35,964 bases of DNA from Bacillota bacterium (GCA_012520795.1 JAAYNP010000016.1:1-35964); one strand, 5' to 3'. Counted from the first letter of the stretch, positions 13,662-23,160 are shown. Translations and numbers: made by a program. Notes: a model not told the origin generated them from the sequence alone.

Positions 13662-15893
13662 ATGCTTGCATGGTTCAAACGATACCGGTTGACGATTCTC
13701 GCTCTTTTCTTGCTATTGCTGCTTCCGTTGGCTGTTATTTTCATCAAGGGTTTCTTCACTGTCCAGGCCTTTGATATCGGCAGGCCGATGCAGGCGGCTG
13801 TGATCTTTGACCGGGAAGGCATGTTCATCGGGTCTTTGGGCGAAACGGGGCGCTATGTACCGCTTGACGCAATCCCTCAGGATCTGCTTGACGCCGTTGT
13901 AGCTGTTGAGGACTCCCGTTTCTACAAACATGCGGGAGTTGACATTATCGGTATTGCCAGGGCGCTGTTCGCCAATCTCCGGGCTTGTGAAACGGTACAG
14001 GGAGGCAGCACCATTACACAGCAGGTGGCCAAGAACTTGTTTTTGCATCCGCGCCGGACGCTGAAGCGCAAGTTTGAAGAACTGGCGCTGGCTGTCCTCT
14101 TGGAAGCCAGGTTTTCCAAAGAACAAATCCTGGAACTCTATCTAAACTCCTCGTACTTCGGGGAAGGGGCTTATGGTGTGGAAAGTGCAGCCCGGACTTA
14201 TTTCGGCAAATCTGTATCCAACTTGTCCTTGGGTGAAAGCACCTTGTTGGCGGGCTTGCTTCAGGCTCCCTCCGCCTATTCACCGTATAAACATCCAGAA
14301 CGGGCATTGAACCGGCGCCGGGTTGTACTGGATCGCATGGTTGCCCTGGGATATCTGGAGCAAGAGCAGGCAGAGCAGGCCGATTCCACCACCTTGATTC
14401 TTGCCGAACTCACCGGTGGGCCTGCCCGCTACTTCTTGGATTGGGTCAGCCAGATTCTCATAGAAAAGTTTGGGGAAACAGCCGTGTTCAGCGAGGGGCT
14501 CCGCGTCCATACTTCCCTGGATCTGGAAATGCAGGAAATCGCTGAAACAGTTTTCGGCAGCCAGGAACACCAGGGGGCCCTGGTGGCGCTGGATCCCAGG
14601 GATGGGACTGTTCTGGCCTTGATCGGCGGGAGGAATTACCGCGAAAGCCAGTTTAACCGGGCTGTCGATGCCAAACGCCAACCGGGATCAGTGTTCAAGC
14701 CGATCATTTATGCGGCAGCCATCAAACAAGGCTGGCAGGTGAACTCGATAGTGGAAGACATCCCACGGGAGTACAGCGGGTATGAACCGGAAAACTATGA
14801 AGAAGCTTACTGGGGGCCGGTCACCATGAAACACGCCATCGCCCTTTCGTTAAACAATGCGGCTGTTTGGACGCTGAACGAGATTGGTATTTCCAGCGCA
14901 TTCAATTTTGCCAGGGATGTGGGGATTGAATTGGCGCCGCAGGATCGGAACCTGGCTTTGGCACTGGGCGGGTTGACCGAAGGTGTCAGCCCGATGCAGA
15001 TGACCGCCGCTTTTGTCCCCTTCGCCAACGGCGGGGCATATTTCACACCCAGCCCTATCCTGCGGGTGATCAACCGGGATGGTGATGTCCTTTTTGATTT
15101 CGAACCTGACAAAAACCAGGTTTTGTCCCCGCAGCAGGCTTATCTGATGACTGATATGCTCCAGGCAGTAATGGAATATGGTACCGGCAAATCCGTGCCC
15201 ATAGACCGCCCTTCCGCCGGAAAATCCGGCACTACCAACAATCATCGGGACCTTTGGTTTGCCGGCTTTACACCTGATTTGGTGGTTGGAGTGTTTATCG
15301 GTAACGATGATAATTCACCCATCGCCGGTTACGGCGGCTCCATTGCCGGGCCAATCTGGGCGGAGTTGATCAATCAAAGCCTGGCTGACAAGCCTCCCCG
15401 TCCCTTTCCTTTGCCATCACTGATTGTGGACGATGTGCAGATAGACATTTTTACCGGATTACTGGCCAACGACCAATGTGAATACACTGAGCTTGACGCC
15501 TTTATCAAGGGAACAGAACCAACCAGGCAGGCTCCTTGTGCCATAACGTTCACACCTCAGCCAAAGGTCGGCATCCCCATCCCTGAACTCCCGCCTGCCC
15601 AAGAGCAGCCGCCAATCGAAGAGCCGGAGCCGGAACCGGAACCGGAACCAGAACCGGAAGAGCCTAAGCCAGAGCCCGAGCCAGAGCCGAAACCTAAACC
15701 GAAAGAGCCCAAGCAAGAGCCGGAACCGGAGCCGGAACCGGAACTGGAGCCGGAACCAGAGCCGGAAGTGCCTCGGGAACCAAAACCACCGGAAACGCCG
15801 CTCCCGCCTTTGGAGCCCGAACCCAGGGAGCCAGTGCCCAGCCCTGAACCAATTGAGCCGGGACAGCGCCAACAGCCTCCGCCTCCAGCATAA
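13662..15893 (+). CDS. Class A penicillin-binding protein (PBP1A type) with Pro-Glu-rich tail
   Basis: Bifunctional peptidoglycan glycosyltransferase/transpeptidase, 743 aa from ATG 13662 (GAGGTGG upstream). A TM anchor covers about 11-29. The glycosyltransferase domain has EDSRFYKH (catalytic Glu83) and GGSTITQQVAKN (114-125). The transpeptidase domain has S343-VFK, SLN 396-398 and KSGT 521-524. After about residue 650 come roughly 80 residues of Pro-Glu/Pro-Lys repeats, probably crossing or binding the wall. It is divergent from sleB. The next gene in this orientation is absent; the following hairpin mainly serves the opposite strand. Length without the tail fits the family. Confidence 0.95.
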   Translation: MLAWFKRYRLTILALFLLLLLPLAVIFIKGFFTVQAFDIGRPMQAAVIFDREGMFIGSLGETGRYVPLDAIPQDLLDAVVAVEDSRFYKHAGVDIIGIARALFANLRACETVQGGSTITQQVAKNLFLHPRRTLKRKFEELALAVLLEARFSKEQILELYLNSSYFGEGAYGVESAARTYFGKSVSNLSLGESTLLAGLLQAPSAYSPYKHPERALNRRRVVLDRMVALGYLEQEQAEQADSTTLILAELTGGPARYFLDWVSQILIEKFGETAVFSEGLRVHTSLDLEMQEIAETVFGSQEHQGALVALDPRDGTVLALIGGRNYRESQFNRAVDAKRQPGSVFKPIIYAAAIKQGWQVNSIVEDIPREYSGYEPENYEEAYWGPVTMKHAIALSLNNAAVWTLNEIGISSAFNFARDVGIELAPQDRNLALALGGLTEGVSPMQMTAAFVPFANGGAYFTPSPILRVINRDGDVLFDFEPDKNQVLSPQQAYLMTDMLQAVMEYGTGKSVPIDRPSAGKSGTTNNHRDLWFAGFTPDLVVGVFIGNDDNSPIAGYGGSIAGPIWAELINQSLADKPPRPFPLPSLIVDDVQIDIFTGLLANDQCEYTELDAFIKGTEPTRQAPCAITFTPQPKVGIPIPELPPAQEQPPIEEPEPEPEPEPEPEEPKPEPEPEPKPKPKEPKQEPEPEPEPELEPEPEPEVPREPKPPETPLPPLEPEPREPVPSPEPIEPGQRQQPPPPA
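15621..15767 (+). repeat. Low-complexity repeat coding (Pro-Glu)n
   Basis: Degenerate tandem repetition of GAGCCGGAACCG-like hexamers encodes alternating Pro and Glu with interspersed Lys in the C-terminal tail of the penicillin-binding protein. Long open frames on the opposite strand here are by-products of the repeat. Such a tract is prone to length change between strains. Confidence 0.85.
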
Positions 15894-15896
15894 ATG

Positions 15897-15925
15897 AAAA
15901 AACCCCGCACCATATTGGTTCGGGG
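15897..15925 (-). terminator. Terminator of the rplM-rpsI operon
   Basis: CCCCG (15903-15907) pairs with CGGGG (15921-15925), with a further ACC/GGT pairing inside. Read on the minus strand it is followed directly by six T residues (15902-15897), 20 nt after the rpsI stop. On the plus strand, after the penicillin-binding protein gene, only AATTT follows, so activity in that direction is doubtful. Confidence 0.85.
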
Positions 15926-15944
15926 AATTTCACAATCATCATGA

Positions 15945-16349
15945 TTAGCGCTTGGAGAATTGAGGCGCTTTCCGTGCCTTTTTCAAACCGTATTTCTTTC
16001 TTTCCTTCATCCTTGGATCGCGAGTGAGATATCCGGCTCTCTTCAATGTTACCCTTAACTCCGGGTCTACATTCAGCAGTGCCCTGGCAATTCCATGCCG
16101 AATTGCGCCGGCTTGGCCGCTGGCACCACCGCCGTGTACTTTGACCATCACATCATACTTACCTTCCGTATTGGTGAGCACGAACGGCTGCAGGACGATA
16201 GTACGCAAAACCGCCCGGCCGAAATAATCGTTTATGTCACGCCCGTTAACGATTACCCTGCCATTTCCCGGCAGGAGTCTTACCCGGGCAACAGATGTCT
16301 TTCTGCGGCCAGTACCATAATAGGTTTCCGTCTTTGCCACTGCACTCAT
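15945..16349 (-). CDS. rpsI: 30S ribosomal protein S9
   Basis: 134 aa, normal length. It has [15 protein letters not shown] near the N-terminus and the basic C-terminus ending FSKR, whose last residues reach the ribosomal P site. The internal [20 protein letters not shown] block is characteristic. ATG 16349 has GAGGGGG 6 nt upstream. It is the second gene of the rplM-rpsI operon (15 bp gap) and is followed by a terminator. Confidence 0.98.
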   Translation of the reverse strand: MSAVAKTETYYGTGRRKTSVARVRLLPGNGRVIVNGRDINDYFGRAVLRTIVLQPFVLTNTEGKYDVMVKVHGGGASGQAGAIRHGIARALLNVDPELRVTLKRAGYLTRDPRMKERKKYGLKKARKAPQFSKR

Positions 16350-16364
16350 TGTTAGCCCCCTCTC

Positions 16365-16796
16365 TTATATGTCTAATTTCTCAGGCTGTTGAGCACTGTG
16401 CGGATGCTCATTGCCGGCATACACTTTCAATTTCTTAAACATCTTCCTACCCAGGCGGTTATGTGGTAACATACCCCAAACAGCCAATTTCAATACTCTT
16501 TCCGGCCTGCCGCTGCTGAGCAAATCCGCAGCGGTGCGGACCTTCAACCCACCGGGATAACCACTATGGCGATAGTATTTCTTATCTTGTAGTTTGTTGC
16601 CGGTCAAGCGGATTTTTTCAGCATTAATCACAATCACATGATCGCCTGTATCCACATGTGGAGTGTAGATTGGTTTATGTTTCCCGCGCAAAATGGAAGC
16701 GATCTGGGAAGCCAAACGTCCCAAAGTCTTGTCGGCGGCATCGATCAGATACCACTTTCTTTGGACGCTTTCTTTGGTTGCCATATACGTTTTCAC
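16365..16796 (-). CDS. rplM: 50S ribosomal protein L13
   Basis: Early-assembly 50S protein, 143 aa. Landmarks are [29 protein letters not shown] and [18 protein letters not shown] 16796 is chosen because AGGGGGG lies 7 nt upstream; the open frame to 16838 lies in the structured leader. Its own promoter and a likely autoregulatory leader RNA precede it, separate from the large ribosomal cluster. Confidence 0.98.
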   Translation of the reverse strand: MKTYMATKESVQRKWYLIDAADKTLGRLASQIASILRGKHKPIYTPHVDTGDHVIVINAEKIRLTGNKLQDKKYYRHSGYPGGLKVRTAADLLSSGRPERVLKLAVWGMLPHNRLGRKMFKKLKVYAGNEHPHSAQQPEKLDI

Positions 16797-16845
16797 GATC
16801 TTTCCCCCCTTGCATGCTTGCTGCATAGATCTGTACACTCACCTG

Positions 16846-16883
16846 ATTGGACTAGTTGTACGGGGCTGGGACAACATTCCAAT
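16846..16883 (-). ncRNA. Probable L13 leader RNA hairpin upstream of rplM
   Basis: Between the promoter and rplM the transcript can form a long hairpin: ATTGGA (16878-16883 side) pairs with TCCAAT, then after a small internal loop GTTGT pairs with ACAAC, closing an 11-nt loop. An L13 leader family is known upstream of rplM-rpsI in Firmicutes and is thought to mediate feedback by the r-protein. Position and structure fit; I cannot run the covariance model. Confidence 0.6.
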
Positions 16884-16909
16884 AGGAGATTACCAAAACA
16901 ACATATATA

Positions 16910-16938
16910 ATTTTACTGAAAAACAAGCTCCCTGTCAA
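16910..16938 (-). promoter_or_regulatory. Sigma-A promoter of rplM-rpsI
   Basis: On the minus strand, TTGACA (16938-16933) and TAAAAT (16915-16910) are separated by exactly 17 bp. The promoter begins 22 bp after the truA stop codon and would give a leader of about 105 nt before rplM. It is the best consensus match I found in the window. Confidence 0.88.
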
Positions 16939-16960
16939 GCAGGATCGCTTTTCATGCAGC

Positions 16961-17698
16961 TTATTCATACCATACCTTCTCCAGGAACAACCCGGATGCA
17001 GGAGCTGTCGCTCCGGCGCAATCCCGGTTTCGGGATGCGATAATAGCCGGGATCTCGGCAGGCTCCCGCTTGCCCAGGCCGACGTCAACCAGCGTCCCCA
17101 CAAGGTTTCTGGCCATCCGGTACAAAAACCCATCCGCTGTAAAACGCAGTTCTACCCCTCCTGCGAAGGCGGCCTGCTCATATCGGATCAGGGTCCGTAC
17201 CGTCGATTTGACACTGCTGCCGCTAGCGGCAAAAGCGGCAAAATCATGGGTTCCCTCCAACAGCCTCCCGGCCTCAAGCATTAGTACAATGTTCAGCCGG
17301 CGTTTGATCCACCAGCAGTAATTGCGCTCGAAGGCCGACTCAATCTCTCCCTGGCGAATCCGGTACAAATATGTCTTTGCCAACGCACTGTACCGGGCGT
17401 GGAAGTCATCGGCGGCTATACGGCAGGATTTAACCCGGATGTCTCTGGGCAAAAGACTGTTGATGGCTATTGGTAGTTTCTCCACTGGAACAGATAAGTT
17501 ACTATGGAAATTGACCACTTGGTTAAGGGCATGTACTCCCGCATCAGTACGCCCGGCAGCGATCACTTTGACCGGCTCCTTGGCAATTTTGCCAACAGCT
17601 TCCTCCAGCACATCCTGAATGGTAATCCCATTCTTCTGAATCTGAAAACCGCTGTATGCAGTGCCATCATATTCCAAGGTCAGCATGTAATTGGCCAT
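16961..17698 (-). CDS. truA: tRNA pseudouridine(38-40) synthase
   Basis: Converts uridines 38-40 in the tRNA anticodon stem-loop to pseudouridine. 245 aa, usual length. Catalytic Asp52 lies in AAGRTDAGVHA; other landmarks are YDGTAYSGFQIQ at the N-terminus, DFHARYSALAKTYLYRI and FLYRMARNLVGTLVDVG. ATG 17698 has AGGGTG 7 nt upstream. It follows ecfT by 24 bp, a linkage common in Firmicutes. Confidence 0.97.
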   Translation of the reverse strand: MANYMLTLEYDGTAYSGFQIQKNGITIQDVLEEAVGKIAKEPVKVIAAGRTDAGVHALNQVVNFHSNLSVPVEKLPIAINSLLPRDIRVKSCRIAADDFHARYSALAKTYLYRIRQGEIESAFERNYCWWIKRRLNIVLMLEAGRLLEGTHDFAAFAASGSSVKSTVRTLIRYEQAAFAGGVELRFTADGFLYRMARNLVGTLVDVGLGKREPAEIPAIIASRNRDCAGATAPASGLFLEKVWYE

Positions 17699-17722
17699 GG
17701 TCTATCACCCTAAACTGCCACG

Positions 17723-18520
17723 CTAAAAATAGATCCCAACCACAACAACGAATGCGGCGACGAAAACCAAAGCAACAAAATCCCGATAAGTGAACTTCAA
17801 CACCCTAAACCTGGTTCTTCCCTCTCCGCCGCGATAACCCCGGGCTTCCATGGCAATCGCCAATTCATCGGCTCTGCGGAATGCGCTTACAAACAAGGGG
17901 ATCAGGATTGGGATCAGGCTTTTTGCCCGCTGGAAAATATTGCCTGATTCAAAATCAGCCCCCCGCGCCATCTGCGCCTTCATGATTTTCTCAGTTTCTT
18001 CAACCAAGGTAGGGATGAAACGCAGGGCGATGGTCATCATCATGGCAAGCTCATGGGCGGGGACTCCCACAACCTTGAACGGTTTCAGCAGGCTTTCGAT
18101 CCCATCGGTCAGCAAAATCGGCGATGTTGTCAGTGTCATAAGCGACGAACCAATCATCAGCAAGATCAAGCGGGACACCATCATCAAGCCGCGGATCAAG
18201 CCTTCATAGGTTAGTTTCACAAACCAGATCTTGAAGATCACTCTGCCGTCAGTCATAAAAAAGTGCAAACACAAGGTTAAAACAATGATGAACATCAGCG
18301 GCCTGATGCCCCGCAGCACATATTTGACAGGAATCCGGGAAAGGACAACTATCAAAAAGAGCAAAAGCGCACTTAGCCCATAACCGGTGAAAGTGTTTAC
18401 CAAGAACAGCAGCGCTATAAAAAGAAATGTAGCTAGAATCTTGGTTCTGGGATCCAGCCGGTGAACAAGCGATTCACCGGGAATATATTGTCCGATCGTG
18501 ATGTTTTTCATCATTGCCAT
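17723..18520 (-). CDS. ecfT: ECF transporter transmembrane coupling protein EcfT
   Basis: Membrane coupling subunit of the shared energy-coupling-factor module for vitamin and metal uptake. 265 aa with hydrophobic segments at about 30-45, 48-62, 72-90, 110-130 and 243-264. The two Ala-Arg-Gly motifs that contact the ATPases are at 185-187 (QMARGAD) and 226-228 (MEARGYR). GGAG lies about 9 nt before ATG 18520. It follows ecfA2 by 1 bp. No S component gene is nearby, as expected for a group II ECF module that serves several S proteins. Confidence 0.95.
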   Translation of the reverse strand: MAMMKNITIGQYIPGESLVHRLDPRTKILATFLFIALLFLVNTFTGYGLSALLLFLIVVLSRIPVKYVLRGIRPLMFIIVLTLCLHFFMTDGRVIFKIWFVKLTYEGLIRGLMMVSRLILLMIGSSLMTLTTSPILLTDGIESLLKPFKVVGVPAHELAMMMTIALRFIPTLVEETEKIMKAQMARGADFESGNIFQRAKSLIPILIPLFVSAFRRADELAIAMEARGYRGGEGRTRFRVLKFTYRDFVALVFVAAFVVVVGIYF

Positions 18521-18521
18521 G

Positions 18522-19373
18522 TCATTTTGTCTCCAGTAATCTCACAATCTCGCTTTCAACAGCATCAATGGTATAGTGATCCGGATTCACATCAAAGCCC
18601 TGTTTTTTCAGTACCTGCAGCAGCCTGGTCACCTGGGGTACGCCAAGCCCTATTTCCTCCAGATAATCAGCCTCCCTGAAGACCTCCTCCGGCGGGCCCT
18701 CCAGGGCAATCCGCCCATGGGCCATGACGATCAGGCACTTGGCCAGCCTGGCCACATCTTCCATGCGGTGGCTGACCAGAATGATAGTTTTGTTTTCCTT
18801 TTGATGCAGGTGCGCCACTAAAGACAGCACTTCATCCCTGCCCTTCGGGTCGAGCCCGGCAGTGGGCTCATCAAGCACCAAAGTTTGCGGCTGCATCGCC
18901 AGGACTCCCGCAATGGCCACCTTCCGCTTCTGCCCCCCTGAAAGCTCAAACGGCGACCGTTCCTTCAGGCTCAAATCCAACCCTACCAAACCGAGCGCCT
19001 GATCCACCCTGTCATGCAGTTCAGAATCGGGCACACCCATGTTCTTAGGCCCGAAAGCCACATCCTCGAATACTGTTTCCCCAAAAAGCTGGTATTCAGG
19101 ATACTGAAACACCATGCCTACTTTCTGCCTGATGCTGCGCAGGCTCACATCTTTGCTGAAAATGTCGGCGCCGTCAACAAAGACCTTGCCCGATGTAGGT
19201 CTTAACAAGCCATTGAAATGCTGGACCAGAGTGGATTTGCCGGAACCTGTATGGCCAATCAAGCCCACAAACTCTCCGTCTTCAATCGTCAAAGAAACAT
19301 TCCGCAGTGCTTCCTGCTCCATGGGCTGGCCTGCGTTATAAACATAAGATAAGTTCTCTACTCGAATCGACAT
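18522..19373 (-). CDS. ecfA2: ECF transporter ATPase EcfA2
   Basis: ABC ATPase of the ECF module, 283 aa. Walker A GHTGSGKST (40-48), Q-loop QYPEYQLF, signature LSGGQ (144-148), Walker B LVLDEPTAGLD and the switch His in VSHRMEDV are all present. The QLFGETVFEDVAFGPKNMG stretch is typical of EcfA. ATG 19373 overlaps the end of ecfA1 by 16 bp, suggesting translational coupling of the two ATPases, which form a heterodimer. Confidence 0.96.
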   Translation of the reverse strand: MSIRVENLSYVYNAGQPMEQEALRNVSLTIEDGEFVGLIGHTGSGKSTLVQHFNGLLRPTSGKVFVDGADIFSKDVSLRSIRQKVGMVFQYPEYQLFGETVFEDVAFGPKNMGVPDSELHDRVDQALGLVGLDLSLKERSPFELSGGQKRKVAIAGVLAMQPQTLVLDEPTAGLDPKGRDEVLSLVAHLHQKENKTIILVSHRMEDVARLAKCLIVMAHGRIALEGPPEEVFREADYLEEIGLGVPQVTRLLQVLKKQGFDVNPDHYTIDAVESEIVRLLETK

Positions 19374-20200
19374 AATACATTCACCATCTCTTCAATGGTC
19401 AAAATGTCATTGGGAATCATGGCAAAACCCCGGCTGCGCAGGCGGTTGGCCAGAGAAGTGATTTCCGGCACATCCAGCCGCAGCCTGGTCAAAGCCTCCA
19501 CCTGGGAAAAAACCTCGCGGGGTGTTCCCGTCAGCACAATCCTCCCCTCTTCCATCACAATCACCCGGTCAGCCAAAATCGCCTCTTCCATGGAATGGGT
19601 AATCAAGACGATGGTGATGTTCTCTTCCCGGTTAAGCTTGATAACTGTCTGCATCACTTCCCGCCTGCCAACGGGATCCAGCATTGCCGTTGGTTCATCA
19701 AGGACAACACAGCGCGGCCGCATGGCGATCATGCCGGCAATGGCCACCCGCTGCTTTTGCCCACCGGAAAGCTGGTGGGGTGAATGCAGGCGAAACTCGC
19801 TCATACCCACAACTTCCAGGGCTTCATCAACCCGGTGGTGGATTTCCGCCGTTGGTATGCCCAGATTCTCAGGCCCAAAGGCCACATCTTCTTCAACTGT
19901 AGTCGCCACCAACTGGTTGTCGGGATTCTGAAACACCATGCCCACATTTTGCCGGATTTCCCACAACCGCTCAGGGTCCTGCGTGTCAATGCCGGCAACA
20001 ACCACTTTGCCGCTGGTGGGCACAAGCAGTGCATTGATATGCTTGGCCAGGGTTGATTTGCCTGATCCGTTATGGCCCAATACCGCAACAAACTCGCCGT
20101 CTTCAATTTCGAGATTGATGCCGGCCAGCGCTTCTAAACCATGCTCCAGATCTGAGCTGTAGGAAAAACTCACATCTATGAATTTGATCAAAGACTCCAC
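19358..20200 (-). CDS. ecfA1: ECF transporter ATPase EcfA1
   Basis: First ATPase of the ECF module, 280 aa from GTG 20200 (GGAG 8 nt upstream). Walker A GHNGSGKST (42-50), QNPDNQLV, LSGGQ (144-148), Walker B VVLDEPTAMLD and ITHSMEEA are intact. The longer frame to 20269 runs through the alpha-operon terminator hairpin and was rejected. It starts a four-gene unit ecfA1-ecfA2-ecfT-truA placed after rplQ; the same order follows rplQ in many Firmicutes. Confidence 0.95.
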   Translation of the reverse strand: MESLIKFIDVSFSYSSDLEHGLEALAGINLEIEDGEFVAVLGHNGSGKSTLAKHINALLVPTSGKVVVAGIDTQDPERLWEIRQNVGMVFQNPDNQLVATTVEEDVAFGPENLGIPTAEIHHRVDEALEVVGMSEFRLHSPHQLSGGQKQRVAIAGMIAMRPRCVVLDEPTAMLDPVGRREVMQTVIKLNREENITIVLITHSMEEAILADRVIVMEEGRIVLTGTPREVFSQVEALTRLRLDVPEITSLANRLRSRGFAMIPNDILTIEEMVNVLCRFE

Positions 20201-20239
20201 CGTAACCACTCCGCATCGCATGCCGAAAATAACAGAGAA

Positions 20240-20261
20240 CGCAGAGGTAACCACCTCTGCG
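20240..20261 (-). terminator. Terminator after rplQ (end of the alpha operon)
   Basis: CGCAGAGGT and ACCTCTGCG form a perfect 9-bp stem with a 4-nt loop, 42 nt after the rplQ stop on the minus strand, followed by the U-rich sequence TTCTCTGTTATTTTC. The interrupted U-tract may let some transcription read into ecfA1. Confidence 0.75.
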
Positions 20262-20303
20262 ACCTGCAACTAGCCTAGAAACTCCGCTCGAAAGTACCGG
20301 CTG

Positions 20304-20642
20304 CTAAACCCACTCAATAATAGCCATTGGAGCTGCATCACCGCGACGTGGGCCTGTTTTAAGAACGCGGGTATACCCACCATTACGCTCTGCATACTTG
20401 GGAGCTATATCATCAAACAATTTCTTTACCGCCTCTGGTTGCATCAGGAAAGCAGCTGCCTGTCGCCGAGCATGCAAATCACCATGTTTACCCAGGGTAA
20501 CCATTTTATCTGCCAAGGGCTTGACAGCCTTCGCCTTTGCTTCAGTCGTCTCGATCTGCCCATGCAGCACCAGTGAAGTCACGAGGCTCCGCAGCAATGC
20601 TCGTCTGTGGCTGGAAGTGCGTCCTAGCTTTCTCTGTCTCAC
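20304..20642 (-). CDS. rplQ: 50S ribosomal protein L17
   Basis: 112 aa, the short bacterial form. Begins [20 protein letters not shown] and keeps [19 protein letters not shown] and [23 protein letters not shown] 20642 is used, with GGTGAG 5 nt upstream. Last gene of the alpha operon, 15 bp after rpoA, followed by a strong hairpin. Confidence 0.98.
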   Translation of the reverse strand: MRQRKLGRTSSHRRALLRSLVTSLVLHGQIETTEAKAKAVKPLADKMVTLGKHGDLHARRQAAAFLMQPEAVKKLFDDIAPKYAERNGGYTRVLKTGPRRGDAAPMAIIEWV

Positions 20643-20657
20643 ATTCGCTCACCTACC

Positions 20658-21599
20658 TTATTCATCTGATTCCCGTAACGAGAGCCCTAAAGCCCCGAGC
20701 TTGTCCTTGACTTCTTGGAGGGATTTCTTGCCTAGATTACGAACTTTCATCATATCTTCCTCAGTCTTGCGTACCAGTTCCCCGATGGTATTAATCCCGG
20801 CCCGTTTTAGGCAGTTGTACGAACGGACTGATAGATCCAGCTCTTCTATGGTCATCTCCATCAGCCGATCGATGACTTCTTCTTCCTTCTCGACCATGAT
20901 CTCCATTGAGCTGCCTGCATCGCTAAGATCGTTAAACAGCTTGAGATGCTCGATCAGAATCTTGGAAGCAAGGCTTAATGCCTCATCCGGTGCAATTGTC
21001 TTGTCGGTCCAGATATCCAAAGTCAACTTGTCATAGTCTGTAACCTGGCCAACCCGTGTATGGTCGACCTGGAAATTAACCTTGGTTACAGGTGTAAAAA
21101 TAGAATCGACGGGAATAATACCTATGGGATGGTCAGGCTGTTTATTGCGTTCAGCCGGAACATACCCTCTTCCCTTTGCCACGGTGATCTCCATATTGAG
21201 AACGCCGTCTTTTTCCAAAGTTGCAATATATAGATCAGGATTGAGGATCTCCACAGTGGCATCGGCAATGATGTCCCGGGCATGAACCGGGCCTGCCCCC
21301 TTGGCTTCGATTCGCACCACTACAGGCTCGTCAGAATACAATTTGACCAATAACTTTTTGAGATTGAGCACAATGTCGACCGTATCGTCAACTACACCGG
21401 GCATGGTCGAAAACTCATGCAGTACCCCATCAATCCGCACTGAAGTCACTGCGGTGCCGGGCAGTGAGGACAATAACACCCGGCGCAGGCTGTTACCTAA
21501 AGTAATGCCATAACCTCTTTCCAGAGGCTCCACCACAAAACGGCCATAGTCCTCTGTCAATTCAACCTGTTCAATTCTTGGTTTTTCAATCTCGATCAT
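20658..21599 (-). CDS. rpoA: DNA-directed RNA polymerase alpha subunit
   Basis: 313 aa. The N-terminal assembly domain ([20 protein letters not shown], about 29-48; [16 protein letters not shown]) is followed by a linker and the C-terminal domain with [13 protein letters not shown] and [12 protein letters not shown] that contacts UP elements and regulators. ATG 21599 follows AAGGAGGGTG at a longish 10 nt. A 110-bp gap separates it from rpsD, the largest inside the alpha operon; I see no clear promoter there. Confidence 0.98.
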   Translation of the reverse strand: MIEIEKPRIEQVELTEDYGRFVVEPLERGYGITLGNSLRRVLLSSLPGTAVTSVRIDGVLHEFSTMPGVVDDTVDIVLNLKKLLVKLYSDEPVVVRIEAKGAGPVHARDIIADATVEILNPDLYIATLEKDGVLNMEITVAKGRGYVPAERNKQPDHPIGIIPVDSIFTPVTKVNFQVDHTRVGQVTDYDKLTLDIWTDKTIAPDEALSLASKILIEHLKLFNDLSDAGSSMEIMVEKEEEVIDRLMEMTIEELDLSVRSYNCLKRAGINTIGELVRKTEEDMMKVRNLGKKSLQEVKDKLGALGLSLRESDE

Positions 21600-21709
21600 T
21601 ACCTACAGCACCCTCCTTCTCGAATGCACGTTGATCAAGCCACAGATTTCCATCCTTTGATAATCCATAGCCAAGGGCTCGAACCTTTTGAGGGTTAAAG
21701 GGGAGATTA

Positions 21710-22333
21710 TTATCTCGAGTAATATTCTACGACCAAGTGCTCTTCAACAGGAATTTCGATTTGTTCCCGCGCAGGAATTGCCTTGACCTGCCCCTCTAAT
21801 TTCTCGACATCAAATTCCAGCCATTCCGGCAGTGCCCGTTCAGATGCCGCTTCAACATTGATTTTCACCAAATCCAGATTCCGGGAAGACTCCCTTACAG
21901 CAATCATGTCATCAACCTTGACCTGATACGATGGAATGTCGACCTTGTGGCCGTTCACACTGATATGTCCGTGCATAACCAGCTGCCGTGCCTGGGGCCT
22001 GGATGCACCGATCCCAAGGCGGAATACGATGTTGTCCAGACGCATTTCCAAAGCCTGCAGCAAAATCTCACCGGTAATCCCCCGTTTGCGGGCTGCGGCA
22101 CGGTAGTAATTTTCCATCTGCCGTTCAGAAACTTCATAGATCCGGCGCAGCCTCTGCTTCATACGCAGCTGCAGTCCATATTCAGACAGCTTTTTCCGGG
22201 ATTGTCCATGCTGCCCCGGTGCGTATGCCCGGCGCTGAACAGGGCATTTATCTGTATAGCATTTGTCGCCCTTAAGATAAAGCTTTTCGCCTTCACGCCT
22301 GCACAGGCGACAAACTGGACCTGTATACCTCAT
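21710..22333 (-). CDS. rpsD: 30S ribosomal protein S4, zinc-binding form
   Basis: 207 aa. Primary 16S rRNA binder that nucleates 30S assembly. The N-terminus has a full zinc motif (Cys8, Cys11, Cys25, Cys30), the C+ form. The S4 RNA-binding domain lies at about 98-160 ([21 protein letters not shown]). Its place between rpsK and rpoA is the ancestral order seen in Clostridia; Bacillus subtilis has moved rpsD elsewhere. ATG 22333 is preceded by GGAGGTG. Confidence 0.98.
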   Translation of the reverse strand: MRYTGPVCRLCRREGEKLYLKGDKCYTDKCPVQRRAYAPGQHGQSRKKLSEYGLQLRMKQRLRRIYEVSERQMENYYRAAARKRGITGEILLQALEMRLDNIVFRLGIGASRPQARQLVMHGHISVNGHKVDIPSYQVKVDDMIAVRESSRNLDLVKINVEAASERALPEWLEFDVEKLEGQVKAIPAREQIEIPVEEHLVVEYYSR

Positions 22334-22355
22334 TCATTTTCACCTCCAAAACTGA

Positions 22356-22751
22356 TCAGACTCTTCTCCGCTTCGGCGGCCGGCATCCGTTGTGAGGAAT
22401 CGGAGTAACGTCCTTGATTACATTGACATCTATGCCTGCACTCTGCAGCGACCGGATCGCAGCCTCTCTGCCGGCTCCCGGGCCCTTGACAAAAACTTTC
22501 ACTTCACGCATTCCGTGTTCCATGGCTGCTCTTGCCGCAGCTTCCGCAGCCATGCCCGCTGCAAAAGGAGTGCCTTTTCGCGAACCTTTAAACCCCATGT
22601 TTCCTGCGCTTGCCCAGGAAACTACATTGCCTTGGTTATCAGTAATGCTGACAATCGTATTATTAAATGTGGAACGGATGTGAGCAACGCCACTTTGAAT
22701 GTTTTTCCGTTCACGCCTCTTGGGACGCTGTCCCTTACGGGGCCTTGCCAT
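22356..22751 (-). CDS. rpsK: 30S ribosomal protein S11
   Basis: 131 aa. Platform protein of the 30S subunit. Landmarks are [48 protein letters not shown] and the basic end PPKRRRV. ATG 22751 is chosen with GGGAGG about 9 nt upstream; an adjacent in-frame TTG at 22754 is possible. Confidence 0.98.
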   Translation of the reverse strand: MARPRKGQRPKRRERKNIQSGVAHIRSTFNNTIVSITDNQGNVVSWASAGNMGFKGSRKGTPFAAGMAAEAAARAAMEHGMREVKVFVKGPGAGREAAIRSLQSAGIDVNVIKDVTPIPHNGCRPPKRRRV

Positions 22752-22770
22752 CAACTAGTTCCTCCCTTCT

Positions 22771-23136
22771 CTATCTCTTCTTACCTGCCACACGTCTAGG
22801 GCCCTTACGGGTCCGGGCGTTGGTCTTAGTCCGTTGGCCGCGGACTGGCAAGCCCCTCCTGTGGCGCAGGCCGCGATAGCAGCCGATATCACGCAGCCTT
22901 TTGATATTCATGTTTATATCACGGCGTAAGTCACCTTCCACCACGAACTGGTTTTCAATAACTTCCCGCAGTCTGTTTGCTTCATCCTCAGTCAAATCAC
23001 CAACACGTGTATTGGGATCAATACCGCAGATAGCCAATATCTTCTGTGAAGTAGAACGCCCTATACCGAAGATATAGGTCAACCCTATTTCCACTCGCTT
23101 TTCACGAGGTAGATCCACTCCAGCAATCCGTGCCAC
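22771..23136 (-). CDS. rpsM: 30S ribosomal protein S13
   Basis: 121 aa. Head protein contacting the 50S subunit and the P-site tRNA. Has [20 protein letters not shown], the GIGRSTS helix-hairpin-helix segment, and the basic C-terminus [17 protein letters not shown]. Start GTG 23136, with GGGGGTG upstream. Confidence 0.98.
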   Translation of the reverse strand: MARIAGVDLPREKRVEIGLTYIFGIGRSTSQKILAICGIDPNTRVGDLTEDEANRLREVIENQFVVEGDLRRDINMNIKRLRDIGCYRGLRHRRGLPVRGQRTKTNARTRKGPRRVAGKKR

Positions 23137-23160
23137 TAGCTAAACACCCCCTTTTATACC

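Noticed and set aside
15459..15913. Arg/Trp/Phe-rich and Gly/Ser-rich open frames on the minus strand
   Set aside because: They are antisense readings of the Pro-Glu repeat of the penicillin-binding protein; composition is explained by the repeat.
21600..21709. Possible S4 autoregulatory leader or promoter between rpsD and rpoA
   Set aside because: It is downstream of rpsD, and I found no promoter or convincing stable structure in the 110 bp.
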